In this document: piece after piece, positions 14,983-22,850 of the stretch
Numbering within the stretch: the stretch's first letter is position 1
How the letters are laid out: every line of letters starts with the position of its first letter
Assembly (NCBI GenBank): GCA_016876015.1
Contig: VGOD01000029.1
Span: forward strand, 1 to 36,464
Source: Chloroflexota bacterium
GTDB lineage: Bacteria; Chloroflexota; Anaerolineae; CG2-30-64-16
Direction of reading: 5' to 3'
Length of the DNA stretch: 36,464 nt
Program-made: the position numbers and the translations under genes
Notes under the pieces: model-generated
The model's input: the letters and a program-made list of their open reading frames with translations, nothing else
Databases searched by the model: none
Told to the model about the DNA's origin: nothing

Positions 14983-17139
14983 TCACAGAGTGGACCCGTC
15001 GCCGCCGAGAGGATAGGGTCCACGGTTGAACAGCCGCGCCAGCGCCGGCGCGCGTCCCAAGACATGGCCATAGGTCAGGGTGTGCAGCTTGCCCCAGCCC
15101 CAGGCAGAAACGCGCGGGCCGAGACGCCCCTTAAGATAGTCCACGGTCTGGCGCAGCGCCAGCCGCATGACGTCGTCGCGCGTTTCGCCGCCGCCCAGGT
15201 CGAACCAGTGCGAGGCCGGCTGGGCCAACTGGCCCTTCAGCCACTCGCAGGCCCGATGCCCGAAAATGCTGGACGCCGCGATCTCGGGCGTCGGGCCGCG
15301 GCCCGCGTAGCGAGGGGCAAGTTCGCCCAGGCGCGGCGCGGTCATCAGCGCGATCATCCGCCGCGCGAAGACCTGCTGTACGGCTGCCGCAGGGCTATCG
15401 GCGGCCAACTCGCCATCCCACACCCGCATCATCTCCACCGCGGCCGCCAGCTCAGGGTCGTCGCACGTCAGTTGGCCGAGCCAGCCGGTCACGCTGACTG
15501 CGGTCGGCGAGACCTGGTCGAACTGCATCCGCTGGACATAAGGGATGTCGAGCTTTGCCCGCGCCTCGATCAGCTCTGTGATGCGCTGGGCTCGATCCCC
15601 CAGCGTGAAGTCGCGGCCGAGGAAGTAGGGATAGTCGTTTCCTACCACCCGGTTGTTGGCGGTGACGATGTAACCTTGCGCCGGGTTGTCGAGATGGGGC
15701 AGCTCATCGAAAGGGATGTAGCCGCGCCACTCGTGTTCGCCGGTCCAGCCCGGCGCGGGAACGCGGCCGTCTCCTTGTGGCCGGATCGGAATCCTGCCCG
15801 CGAAGGTGTAGCCGATGTCGCCGTAGATGTCCGCGTACGCGATGTTCTGGACCGGCCCGGTCCAGTCATGCAGCGCGGCGCGGAACTCGGCGCAGGTCCG
15901 CGCCCGGTTGATGGCGCAGAGCGCCAGTATCTCGCGACCTGGGTCCAACGAAGTCCAGCGCAACGCCAGGGGCGTCTCGCCAGCCAGGTCTGGCGCCAAC
16001 GCGTTGATGATCGGGCCGTGCCGCGTGACGATCACCTCTTCCACGACACGAGCGCGGCCGCGGACGCGAATCGTCTCCTGCCGGACTGCGGCCTCCAGCC
16101 ATTGGCCGCAGTACTCGTACTCGACACGGCCGTCGGCAGTGCGTCGCAGGCGCTCGGTGTAGAGGTCTTGCACGTCCGCGAAGCCATTCGTAAAGCCCCA
16201 GGCCACGTGCGCATTGTGACCGGCTATCACGCCCGGGATGCCGGGAAAGGTGACGCCAGTGACGTGCAGGCCCGCAGACCCGGCCCCGGCCGGCTGCGGC
16301 AGAGCTGCGCGGCTGTCCAGGTGGTTCTCGTACCAGATACTGGGCGCGACCATCTGCAAGTGCATGTCGTTGGCGAGCAGCGGCTTGCCTGTGGTCGTGC
16401 GGCTGCCAGCGACGACCCAATTGTTGCTACCCAGGCCGGCCGCGGCGCGCGGGCCGGCCAACCCTTGCTGGCCGTCAGCCAGGATGATCGGCCCCAGATC
16501 GCCGGCCACCGGTTCCAGCTCCGCGGCCAGCTCTGGCCCCAGGCGTGCGATCAAGTGCGATCGCAGAAGCTCGCTTTCCCAGTTGACAGACAGACTCCAG
16601 GCCATCAACTTGGCCCACGACAGCGAGTCGGCGATGGTCCACGGCTCGGGGCGGCAGCGCAGGAGGGCGAACTCGATGGGGCGAGGGCCTGAGGCGATGC
16701 CGGCGTTCACTCCTGCGACGTAGGCTTCCAGTGTGGCGAGAGCAGCCGCGACGCGTGCATCGCGGGGAGCTTCCTCGGCCAGCCAGCGCGCCTCCTGTTC
16801 GGCCGTGCGGTGCAGCCCCAGGATGCGCATCCAACGATCCAGGGGCAGAACCGTCTTCCCCAGCGCCTCTGCCAGGCGTCCGGCCGCGAGCCGACGGTGG
16901 AAATCCATTTGCCATAGACGATCCTGGGCGTGAACGAAGCCCTGGGCGAAGAACACGTCGTGGTCGTTCTGGGCATAGATGTGCGGAACGCCCCAGCGGT
17001 CGCGGATGATCTCGGCGGCCGCGGCCAGGCCGGGCAGACGCAGCTCGCCGACGACCTGGGGCAACCGGCCGCGGGCGAGTCGTCCAAGCGTCGCGCTCAA
17101 GAGTGTGGGCAACAGGCCAGAGGTCGGGCTGCGGTCCAT
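14983..17139 (-). CDS. Penicillin acylase family (S45) Ntn-hydrolase, terminated early by TGA
   Basis: 718 residues from the ATG at 17139 (AGGGG upstream). The alpha-chain region has DRWGVPHIYAQNDHDVFFAQG and AQDRLWQMDFHRR, both hallmark segments. A spacer ends in LG before SNNWVVAGSRTTTGKPLLAN: Ser238 is the predicted N-terminal nucleophile freed by self-cleavage. Further landmarks are GVTFPGIPGVIAGHNAHVAWGFT and, at the end, GPYPLGGDGSTL followed by TGA. In relatives a Trp stands at this place and about 80 more residues follow; these are found intact in the same frame downstream (14737-14982). No clear signal peptide is seen. Family members hydrolyse amides such as N-acyl-homoserine lactones or beta-lactams. 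The truncated product lacks a conserved beta-chain segment and may be inactive. Confidence 0.88.
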   Translation of the reverse strand: MDRSPTSGLLPTLLSATLGRLARGRLPQVVGELRLPGLAAAAEIIRDRWGVPHIYAQNDHDVFFAQGFVHAQDRLWQMDFHRRLAAGRLAEALGKTVLPLDRWMRILGLHRTAEQEARWLAEEAPRDARVAAALATLEAYVAGVNAGIASGPRPIEFALLRCRPEPWTIADSLSWAKLMAWSLSVNWESELLRSHLIARLGPELAAELEPVAGDLGPIILADGQQGLAGPRAAAGLGSNNWVVAGSRTTTGKPLLANDMHLQMVAPSIWYENHLDSRAALPQPAGAGSAGLHVTGVTFPGIPGVIAGHNAHVAWGFTNGFADVQDLYTERLRRTADGRVEYEYCGQWLEAAVRQETIRVRGRARVVEEVIVTRHGPIINALAPDLAGETPLALRWTSLDPGREILALCAINRARTCAEFRAALHDWTGPVQNIAYADIYGDIGYTFAGRIPIRPQGDGRVPAPGWTGEHEWRGYIPFDELPHLDNPAQGYIVTANNRVVGNDYPYFLGRDFTLGDRAQRITELIEARAKLDIPYVQRMQFDQVSPTAVSVTGWLGQLTCDDPELAAAVEMMRVWDGELAADSPAAAVQQVFARRMIALMTAPRLGELAPRYAGRGPTPEIAASSIFGHRACEWLKGQLAQPASHWFDLGGGETRDDVMRLALRQTVDYLKGRLGPRVSAWGWGKLHTLTYGHVLGRAPALARLFNRGPYPLGGDGSTL

Positions 17140-17216
17140 TTGATCCCCTCCCCGTGCTGCAAGGATTCGTCAGAGGCAAGTATGCTCGTATGACGCGGGC
17201 AGGGGAATGACGTGGA

Positions 17217-18113
17217 TCACAAACGCACTGGGGATGAAAAGGTCATTGAAACCTGCCAAGCGCCAGGCACTTCCGAAGTGCCTGGCGCTTGGCAGGACAG
17301 CCGTGCCGTCACGACCAAATCCGGCGCTGCCTCGGGATCGAACGGCTCGCGGGGAAGCGCCATCCGGCCGTAGGCCTGGATTTGCGCGAAACCGGCCGCG
17401 GTCAGCGCGGCCGTCAGGTCGGCCAGGAAGAGAGGCCGCTGCGGGGTGGTGTGCACTTCCACGTTCCAGTCGTGCGCGGGGCCGGCGCCCGGTTCAGCGC
17501 GGCCGGGACGAAACAGGGCGATGTGGAAGGCGATGCGCTCCGCATCCACCTGATAGTCGGCGAAGCGCCAGACGAGCACCGGCTGCCCGGCCAGCTCGCC
17601 TCCTTGCGCGGCAAAGAAACGAGGCTGCTTTTTCCAACGCAGATCGTAGTTCAGGTTCTGTGTGATGAACAGACCGCCAGGCCGCAGCGCCGCGGCCATG
17701 CTCTGCAGCGCCGCGGCCAGCTCGGCATGGCTCAACAGGTGCGGCAGTGAATTGCCCAGGCAGAGGACGGCGTCGAACTCCTCCTCTCTGGCCAACAGGG
17801 AAGGGGGCAGGGCGGCCAGGTCTGCCAGATCTGCCACTGCGAAGGTCGTGGCCAGCCTTTGCACTTCGGCCTTTTGCTTCGCCAGTGCGATCATCGCAGG
17901 GCTGGCGTCTATGGCGGTAACCGCGTATCCCCAGCGTGTGAGGGCCAGCGCGTGTCCGCCGCTGCCGCAGGCTGCATCGAGCACCTGTCGCGCGCCAGCC
18001 TCGTCCAGAAGCTGGCGCAGAAACGGCCCTTCGGCAGCCAGCCGTGCATCCCAATCTGTCATGACATCGAAGAGCGGCGCGAGCGCGTCATAGAAAGTCG
18101 TCGCGGGGTCCAT
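17217..18113 (-). CDS. Class I SAM-dependent methyltransferase
   Basis: 298 residues from the ATG at 18113, one base after the ferredoxin stop. FYDALAPLFD at the start and VLDAACGSGGHALAL (SAM motif I) followed by AVTAIDAS (motif II) and FDAVLCLGNSLPHLL (motif IV) identify a class I methyltransferase of the Methyltransf_11/25 type; substrate unknown. The beta-rich C-terminal half resembles small-molecule methyltransferases. The last 25 or so residues (from SCQAPG on) are coded by a palindromic repeat (17252-17296) and sequence beyond it, so the native end has probably been replaced by read-through. The gene is the fourth of the MOSC, YwiC-like, ferredoxin, methyltransferase cluster. Confidence 0.85.
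   Translation of the reverse strand: MDPATTFYDALAPLFDVMTDWDARLAAEGPFLRQLLDEAGARQVLDAACGSGGHALALTRWGYAVTAIDASPAMIALAKQKAEVQRLATTFAVADLADLAALPPSLLAREEEFDAVLCLGNSLPHLLSHAELAAALQSMAAALRPGGLFITQNLNYDLRWKKQPRFFAAQGGELAGQPVLVWRFADYQVDAERIAFHIALFRPGRAEPGAGPAHDWNVEVHTTPQRPLFLADLTAALTAAGFAQIQAYGRMALPREPFDPEAAPDLVVTARLSCQAPGTSEVPGAWQVSMTFSSPVRL
17252..17296. repeat. REP-like hairpin, copy 1 (22-bp arms)
   Basis: Perfect 22-bp inverted repeat around one base (17274). The arm core is AAGCGCCAGGCACTTC. It overlaps the 3' end of the methyltransferase gene, in frame. The core is shared with copies at 22651-22693 and 26108-26149. Confidence 0.85.
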
Positions 18114-18114
18114 G

Positions 18115-18333
18115 TTATCTCTCTTGCGCGTCGAAGACGATCAGATAAGGCAATTGGATGGCGCCAGCCGGGCAGACGGGCTCACATCCCCCCTCATACT
18201 CACAGACTTCGGGTCGCGCGAGCACGGCCTTGCCGTTCGTCAGCTCCAATGCTTTCGGCGTGCACACCATCAGGCAATCGCCGCAGCCGGTGCAGAGAGC
18301 CTGGTTGATCTCAGGCAAGATCAGCGGAGCCAC
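18115..18333 (-). CDS. Small 4Fe-4S ferredoxin-type protein
   Basis: 72 residues if the GTG at 18333 is used; AGGAGA lies 8 bases upstream (18341-18346), a better site than the alternative ATG at 18366, which would overlap the YwiC-like stop (ATGA). The first cluster motif is CTGCGDCLMVC (CxxCxxCxxxC); the second is CEYEGGCEPVCP, with one wider spacing, as in small ferredoxin proteins that end in AIQLPY. It should carry one or two 4Fe-4S clusters for electron transfer in the cytoplasm. Its redox partner is not evident from the neighbours; the MOSC and YwiC-like genes upstream and the methyltransferase one base downstream form one transcription unit. Confidence 0.88.
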   Translation of the reverse strand: MAPLILPEINQALCTGCGDCLMVCTPKALELTNGKAVLARPEVCEYEGGCEPVCPAGAIQLPYLIVFDAQER

Positions 18334-18362
18334 GGGTTGATCTCCTCTTTCACACGACCTGC

Positions 18363-19313
18363 TCATAGAAAGGCCAGCGTCAGCCAGGTGCCGCCAGCCA
18401 GCGTGACGATTCCCTCGCTGAGACCGATGCGAATGACGGTGCGATCTGGCGGCGCAGCAGGCCGCGTGCCCCAGGCGACGCGGATCAACAGGCCGGCATA
18501 GAGCAGCGTCACGACCCAGGGCGCCAGGCCGGCTGCCGCGATGGCCACTGCCACGGCAAGCGCCGTCATGTGGTGCGTCAGCACCGACACACGGGGCACG
18601 GCCGGGTCTCCGTCGCGTTCAGACATCGCCGGTGGGCGACCGCGCTCAGGCCGTCCTTCGATCAGACTCAGACGGCGACGACGCAGCCGCCAGCGCGAGT
18701 AGAGCACGCCGCCGACCCCCTGCAGGGCGCACAACACCCACAGAACCAGCGCGGTCATGGTCGTATGCGCCTCGCCTGCGATAGTTGCGCCGACATAGTA
18801 GCCGCCGGCTGCCACCAGCCCCAGGCTGGCCGTGCTGACGGCCTCGCTCCAGGCCGTGCGAGCGCGACGCGATTGCGCAGCCCATAGCTGCAGGCTGAGC
18901 AGCGTCAGCCCGGCCGCGGCCAATGGCAGCAACCCGATCAGCCGTTCTCGCAGCACCAGATGGGCCATCGGCGCTGCGGCCAGCAGGCCATAGATCGCCA
19001 GCCAGCCGCCCAGCGCAGGCAAATCCGCGCGTGTGCGCTCCCCGCGCAGACTCCTCAGTGCCAGGTCGAGGGGGCGCCGCGCCATGTAGAACGCCAACGC
19101 AGCCAACGCGAAAGCCAGCCCAGCCGCGTGCCAGCCGCGGCCGACCGTCAGACCCACGGCCAGGGGCGTCAGGAACAGAAACCACCCGCCGTGTTCCTGG
19201 GGCAGGAAGGTGCGCGGCCGCAGGAACGCCGGCCAACCTTCGGGCCGCCAGCGCACGGAGGAACGACCGCTTGCCTGGATGCGCGGGAAGGCGTCCATCA
19301 TGCCGCCTCTCAT
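18363..19313 (-). CDS. YwiC-like integral membrane protein
   Basis: 316 residues from the ATG at 19313, which overlaps the MOSC TGA (ATGA). An alternative ATG at 19298 would drop five residues. After about 35 residues comes RTFLPQEHGGWFLFLTPLA, the PxEHGxW motif that marks YwiC-like proteins. Eight to nine membrane helices follow with a positively charged loop (SRWRLRRRRLSLIEG) in the middle, and the C-terminal helices include THHMTALAVAVAIAA. The family function is unknown; the members in some Firmicutes sit near nitrate-respiration genes. Here it is coupled with MOSC and ferredoxin genes, suggesting a redox or cofactor-linked role. Confidence 0.8.
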   Translation of the reverse strand: MRGGMMDAFPRIQASGRSSVRWRPEGWPAFLRPRTFLPQEHGGWFLFLTPLAVGLTVGRGWHAAGLAFALAALAFYMARRPLDLALRSLRGERTRADLPALGGWLAIYGLLAAAPMAHLVLRERLIGLLPLAAAGLTLLSLQLWAAQSRRARTAWSEAVSTASLGLVAAGGYYVGATIAGEAHTTMTALVLWVLCALQGVGGVLYSRWRLRRRRLSLIEGRPERGRPPAMSERDGDPAVPRVSVLTHHMTALAVAVAIAAAGLAPWVVTLLYAGLLIRVAWGTRPAAPPDRTVIRIGLSEGIVTLAGGTWLTLAFL

Positions 19314-19936
19314 GGTGGCAGGGGGCAGGCGGCCAGTTCGGCCGCAGCCTGCGGATCTTCGCGCAGCCGGCGCTGCAGGGCATTGACCCGCGCGATCGTC
19401 CATTCGGGATACGCGCGTTCTACCAGCCGGATCGTCTCGCCAGCCTGCACGAAGCCCTCATCGAGCACGCGCAGATACCAGCCGGTCCGGCCCAATGCGC
19501 GAATGCGCCGATCGAGATCGGGAACTTGCCAGCGTCGCGCGAGCTTCCAGCACGGTCCGCGCGGCTGCGATACCTGCACGGCTGCGGCGCCGATAGCGTA
19601 CACATCGCCGATGCAGACCTCTTCTTCCAGCCAGCCCGCGGTCGTGAAGTTCTCGCCGAACGCGCCGGCAGCGATCGCCGGCCGGTTGAGGCTCTCTCGC
19701 CAAAACGCGTAATGCTCGTTCGGATAGACGTTGACCGCCTTGTGCGGGCCGCCGTGGTTGACGAGATCGGCTTGCTGGTCGCCCGGCAGCCCGGCCGCGC
19801 TCAGCCACACCGGGCCGTCTACCGACGCCTTGAAAAGGCCAGTCGTCCAGAGTCTGTCAGCCGGATCGGTCCCCTCGGGATCGCCCAGGGCTCGCACCGG
19901 GCCGATCTGAATGGATAGAAGCCGTGGTTCCGCCAT
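19310..19936 (-). CDS. MOSC-domain protein (YiiM-like)
   Basis: 208 residues from the ATG at 19936. LPGDQQADLVNHGGPHKAVNVYPNEHYAFW is read in parts as GDQQADLVNHGG and HKAVNVYPNEHY, the conserved first half of the MOSC domain; AFGENFTT and EEVCIGDVYAIG are the middle strands; and QPRGPCWKLA contains the conserved Cys that in MOSC proteins binds sulfur or a molybdenum-linked group. YiiM-like members reduce N-hydroxylated compounds or handle sulfur for molybdenum cofactor; here the partner is unknown. It is the first gene of the cluster MOSC, YwiC-like, ferredoxin, methyltransferase, with a possible promoter at 19981-19986. Confidence 0.9.
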   Translation of the reverse strand: MAEPRLLSIQIGPVRALGDPEGTDPADRLWTTGLFKASVDGPVWLSAAGLPGDQQADLVNHGGPHKAVNVYPNEHYAFWRESLNRPAIAAGAFGENFTTAGWLEEEVCIGDVYAIGAAAVQVSQPRGPCWKLARRWQVPDLDRRIRALGRTGWYLRVLDEGFVQAGETIRLVERAYPEWTIARVNALQRRLREDPQAAAELAACPLPP

Positions 19937-19980
19937 GTCTTGTGTCTCTGTGGTGAGTTAGAAGGTTTCAGTGTGCAGAT

Positions 19981-20009
19981 AGTATAGCGCAGGCGGCGGC
20001 GGAAGTCTG
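19981..20009 (-). promoter_or_regulatory. Possible promoter of the MOSC operon
   Basis: On the minus strand TATACT (19981-19986) with a weak CAGACT box 17 bp upstream. It lies 45 nt before the MOSC start. The -10 box is good, the -35 box poor. Confidence 0.35.
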
Positions 20010-20057
20010 CGACTTTCATCGCTTAGGAGAATCGAGCAGAGGACGTCATCCGGGCGG

Positions 20058-20306
20058 TCAGGCGCGATCATCCGGGCCGCGCCGCTCTTCGAGGGTTCGT
20101 AGTCCATGCCGGATTCGATGGAACACTGCATAGGCGACCAGCAGTATCAGCACGATCGCTGCGATTTTCAGAAAGAACGACGGGCCACGCGTCGCCAGTG
20201 AAAACGCCATCACCGGCAGGGTGACGAGCGCGATGGTGAGCAGCCCGCAGCCCAGTTCCTTGAAGGTCTCCCACGAGCCCCTTTTGCGATTACTTCTGCC
20301 TGACAT
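20058..20306 (-). CDS. Small membrane protein with two helices, unknown function
   Basis: 82 residues from the ATG at 20306, with GAGGTG ten bases upstream. A basic start (SGRSNRKRGSWETFKEL) is followed by two hydrophobic stretches, about 19-40 and 44-62, then a basic/acidic tail (RIRHGLRTLEERRGPDDRA). No family is recognised. The first helix contains a Cys-Gly (GCGLL) but there is no lipobox at the right position. It lies 36 nt after the next upstream gene (20343-20750) on the same strand, so they may be co-transcribed. Confidence 0.6.
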   Translation of the reverse strand: MSGRSNRKRGSWETFKELGCGLLTIALVTLPVMAFSLATRGPSFFLKIAAIVLILLVAYAVFHRIRHGLRTLEERRGPDDRA

Positions 20307-20342
20307 CAGAATTTCACCTCGAAGTTTCGTGACGCGACTCCG

Positions 20343-20750
20343 CTACTGATCATCGTCCGCGGCCATTGCGGGCAAATCCACGCGCACCACCTCGCCGTGC
20401 AGGTCAACGATCACCCGAAAACCCAGCAGCCCCAGCCATTGGCGCGCTTCGGGCGGGAGGCCCTGGTTGAGGACCTTCTCCAGGTCCATGTTCCGCAAGG
20501 TGGAGTCCACAAGCGCTTTAGAAAACAGGTCGTCCTGACCCATCATGCGCAGCATGGCTGCCGCGGCTTCGTCCTGGTGCTCTTGCAGTTGCGCCATGAA
20601 TTGGCCGAGGACAACCCGGTCCACTGAGCGCGCATCAATGTGCCGGTGGAAGCCCTGGTCATCCACAACGTAGTGGGACGTCGCGCCGATGTAGACGACC
20701 GGGACTGCTGCGCCGTCTTCGGTGAAAACCAGATCCTCAAAGAACGCCAT
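20343..20750 (-). CDS. Conserved-looking hypothetical cytoplasmic protein
   Basis: 135 residues from the ATG at 20750 with AGGGG just upstream. No known domain is recognised. The N-terminal half looks like a beta-rich unit (VVYIGATSHYVVDD, HRHIDARSVDRVVL) and the rest helical and acidic, ending LGFRVIVDLHGEVVRVDL and AADDDQ. No signal peptide or membrane helix. The strong start site and codon use like its neighbours support a real gene. It follows a metallophosphoesterase remnant with which its start overlaps. Confidence 0.65.
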   Translation of the reverse strand: MAFFEDLVFTEDGAAVPVVYIGATSHYVVDDQGFHRHIDARSVDRVVLGQFMAQLQEHQDEAAAAMLRMMGQDDLFSKALVDSTLRNMDLEKVLNQGLPPEARQWLGLLGFRVIVDLHGEVVRVDLPAMAADDDQ

Positions 20751-20871
20751 ATTCCCCTCTCTTCAGCATATCCCCGCCAACCGCCTCGACCGCGGGCAGG
20801 TTGCCGTGCAAGTCGGAGATGAGCGCCAGCGAAATCGTGTTTATCTGCACCGCCCCTATTCTAATACCCAT
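20737..20871 (-). pseudogene. N-terminal remnant of a metallophosphoesterase
   Basis: A 44-codon frame from the ATG at 20871 reads ISLALISDLHGNLPAVEAV, the start of calcineurin-like metallophosphoesterases; SDLHGN holds the first metal-binding D-x-H. After EAVGGDM the family pattern stops and the frame runs over the ribosome site and start of the next gene (20750), ending at 20737. All later metal motifs (GD, GNHE, H) are missing. It is best read as the stub left by a deletion. Confidence 0.6.
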
Positions 20872-20920
20872 TCGGCGGTTGGGCAAGCGCGCCTCTTGCC
20901 CCGCCCGGCGCCCCCTCAGT

Positions 20921-20951
20921 TTGCCCCTCTTCACTCCTCTTGGGCTATAAT
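20921..20951 (+). promoter_or_regulatory. Promoter of the 21057 methyltransferase gene
   Basis: Perfect TATAAT (20946-20951) with TTGCCC (20921-20926) at a long 19-bp spacing. It lies about 105 nt before the start codon at 21057. The -10 box is convincing, the -35 box less so. Confidence 0.5.
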
Positions 20952-21056
20952 GAAGGGGAGCGGTCGCCCAAGCGGGCAGGCGCAAGGCCCTGCCCCCGCC
21001 CCTGGATGATGGAGGGGCGCACCCAGGTGGTCGCCCTGGAGGAAGGAGGCAGGAAA

Positions 21057-21821
21057 ATGGAGCCGACACGCCGGCCCTGGTACGTCGAGTTCTTCGGTGA
21101 GGACTATCTGCGCCTCTACAAGCCGGTGCTGACGCCGGAGCGCACCGCGCTGGAGGTGGCGTTGGTCGTGGAACGTCTGGGGCTGCCGCCAGGCAGCAAG
21201 ATTCTGGACCTCTGCTGCGGCCACGGCCGTCATGCCGTACCCCTGGCGAATTTGGGCTACCACGTCACGGGGCTGGACCTCAGCCGGGTCTTCCTGGACA
21301 GAGCCCGCGCCGCGGCGCAGCAGGCCGGTGTGAGTGTGCGGTGGGTCCACAGCGACATGCGCGACATCCCATTCGAGAACGAATTCGACGCGGTGCTCAA
21401 TTTGTTCTCGGCGTTCGCCTACCTGGAAAATCAGGACGAAGACCAGAAGGTGTTGGCGCAGGTTCACAAGGCGCTGAAGCCGGATGGCCGGTTCCTGATC
21501 GAGATCATCCATCGGGAATCGCTCATGCGCCGGCTGCTGCCGTTCGGCATCATGCGCCACGACGATGGCCTGTTGGAGCTGGAGGAACGGCGGTTCAACC
21601 TGCTCACGAGCCGCATGGAGGTGCATGTGACGATGATCGAGCCTTCCGGTGGCCGCACCGAGTACAACCACGCCATGCGCATCTACACCCTGACCGAGCT
21701 GGCCGGCATGGTCGAGGCGGCCGGGCTGCGCCTTGAGGCATACTATGGCGGGCTGGACGGCAGCGAGCTGACCCTCGACAGCCGGCGGATGGTGTTGATG
21801 GCGCGCAAGCCGGCGGATTGA
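21057..21821 (+). CDS. Class I SAM-dependent methyltransferase
   Basis: 254 residues from the ATG at 21057, with GGAGGCAGGAAA directly upstream; longer starts have no family support. WYVEFFGEDYLRLY at the N-terminus and ILDLCCGHGRHAVPLA (motif I), VTGLDLSRVFLDRA (motif II), FDAVLNLFSAFAYL (motif IV) match a well-spread methyltransferase group in which motif I reads DLxCGxGRH. The C-terminal half has RIYTLTELAGMVEAAGL, the usual last helix. Substrate unknown; probably a small molecule. Its TGA directly abuts the TAG of the SagB-like gene on the other strand, with no bases in between. Confidence 0.88.
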   Translation: MEPTRRPWYVEFFGEDYLRLYKPVLTPERTALEVALVVERLGLPPGSKILDLCCGHGRHAVPLANLGYHVTGLDLSRVFLDRARAAAQQAGVSVRWVHSDMRDIPFENEFDAVLNLFSAFAYLENQDEDQKVLAQVHKALKPDGRFLIEIIHRESLMRRLLPFGIMRHDDGLLELEERRFNLLTSRMEVHVTMIEPSGGRTEYNHAMRIYTLTELAGMVEAAGLRLEAYYGGLDGSELTLDSRRMVLMARKPAD

Positions 21822-22622
21822 CTAACGCGGTCGCCCCACCGGGATCAGATAGAGCGGCGCATGATCGGCCGGCAAGGCCAGCGCCCGCTGTACCTGGTCA
21901 TCGTAGAACGCGCCGATCGGCACGCCGCCCAGCCCAAGCGCGACCGCCTGGAGCAAGAGTCCTTGCGCGGCATGGCCGGCTTCCAGGTGGACGTAGCGCG
22001 GGGTGCGCTCCGCGCCGTACTTGCGCTCGGTGCGCGCATAGACCGCCGCGATGACGAAGACTGCTGGCGCAGTCAGGATCGAGTCTTGCAGCAGGCCGGC
22101 CGCGTGCAGCGCAGGTCGCAGATCGCCGTGGCGGTGCGCGATCAACTGATGGCCCTGCGGCCGATAGCGATAGGCCGCCTCGCGCGTCACTGCATAGAGC
22201 TCCAGCGGATAGAGCGCGCCGGCCGAAGGCGCGGTGCGCAGGCCAGCCTTGTGCGTGATTCCTTGTGCGGCCCATAGCAGTTGCCCCAGCTCGGCCGGCG
22301 TCAGCGGGGCCTCCGCGAACGCACGCAGCGAACGGCGTTTGACGAGCGCCTCTTCCAGCGAGAGAGTTCCCTGCGGCCGCGGCGCAGGCAGGGCAACCAC
22401 CTGCTCTACCATCCTGCCGGCGGCCGTGGGGGCCGGCGTCTCAGCGGCGGTCGGGGTGGCCGCCGCTGAGATCGCCGCCCGCGTGCGATCGGCCTCGCGC
22501 GTGGACGTCGCCGCGGGTGTGTCCTGGGGTGCGGGCTGGCGTGTGCGCGGCCCCGCGCACGCGCTCAGCGAGAAAAAGGCGAACGCGGACAGCAGATTTC
22601 GCCGTTGTCGTGCCTGGATCAT
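21822..22622 (-). CDS. SagB-like nitroreductase-fold lipoprotein, probably Tat-exported
   Basis: 266 residues from the ATG at 22622, preceded by AGGAGG. The start QARQRRNLLSAFAFFSLSAC combines a twin Arg followed by a hydrophobic helix (Tat-type) with a lipobox LSAC, so a lipid-anchored, folded-before-export protein is predicted. A Thr/Ala/Pro-rich linker (residues 24-70) follows. The catalytic domain starts with SLEEALVKRRSLRAFAEAPLT, the FMN-binding RRSxRxF motif of SagB-type dehydrogenases, then TAPSAGALYPLELYAV, and ends GLGGVPIGAFYDDQVQRALALP with a conserved GGxPIGAF. SagB-type enzymes are FMN-dependent dehydrogenases or reductases; no azoline-forming partner is nearby, and the exported location suggests a stand-alone redox role. 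Confidence 0.85.
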   Translation of the reverse strand: MIQARQRRNLLSAFAFFSLSACAGPRTRQPAPQDTPAATSTREADRTRAAISAAATPTAAETPAPTAAGRMVEQVVALPAPRPQGTLSLEEALVKRRSLRAFAEAPLTPAELGQLLWAAQGITHKAGLRTAPSAGALYPLELYAVTREAAYRYRPQGHQLIAHRHGDLRPALHAAGLLQDSILTAPAVFVIAAVYARTERKYGAERTPRYVHLEAGHAAQGLLLQAVALGLGGVPIGAFYDDQVQRALALPADHAPLYLIPVGRPR

Positions 22623-22650
22623 ATGCGCAGCCTCCTGGTCGCCACCAGAC

Positions 22651-22693
22651 CCGCCAGGCGCCAGGCGCTTCCGAAGCGCCTGGCGCCTGGCGG
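22651..22693. repeat. REP-like hairpin, copy 2 (21-bp arms)
   Basis: Perfect 21-bp inverted repeat around one base (22672), arm core GCGCCAGGCGCTTC. It lies 28 bp upstream of the SagB-like start, so it is not acting as a terminator of that gene. Confidence 0.85.
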
Positions 22694-22748
22694 CCGATTT
22701 TCAGGGCAGCGGCCCCAACTCGCGGGCTGTATTATACCACACTCCGCT

Positions 22749-22777
22749 TTGACATCCCTGGTCACTCCCCCTATACT
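22749..22777 (+). promoter_or_regulatory. Near-consensus promoter of the exosortase/EpsI operon
   Basis: Perfect TTGACA (22749-22754), 17-bp spacer, TATACT (22772-22777). It starts transcription about 65-70 nt before the exosortase start at 22851. A separate TATAAT on the minus strand (22731-22736) may serve the SagB-like gene, but no -35 box is seen for it. Confidence 0.75.
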
Positions 22778-22850
22778 TACGCCAGTCAGCAGAGGTTGGG
22801 CGTCGGAGCGGCGTCCAGCGTCTACCGCATAGCGAACGGTTTTGGAGAGC

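Noticed and set aside
14967..14985. Frameshift in the penicillin acylase gene
   Set aside because: The tail lies in the same frame as the main gene (distance divisible by three); the break is a single stop codon, not a frameshift.
14983..14985. UGA read as Trp throughout this organism
   Set aside because: Several well-defined genes end in TGA, including overlaps of the ATGA type between co-transcribed genes, so UGA is a normal stop here.
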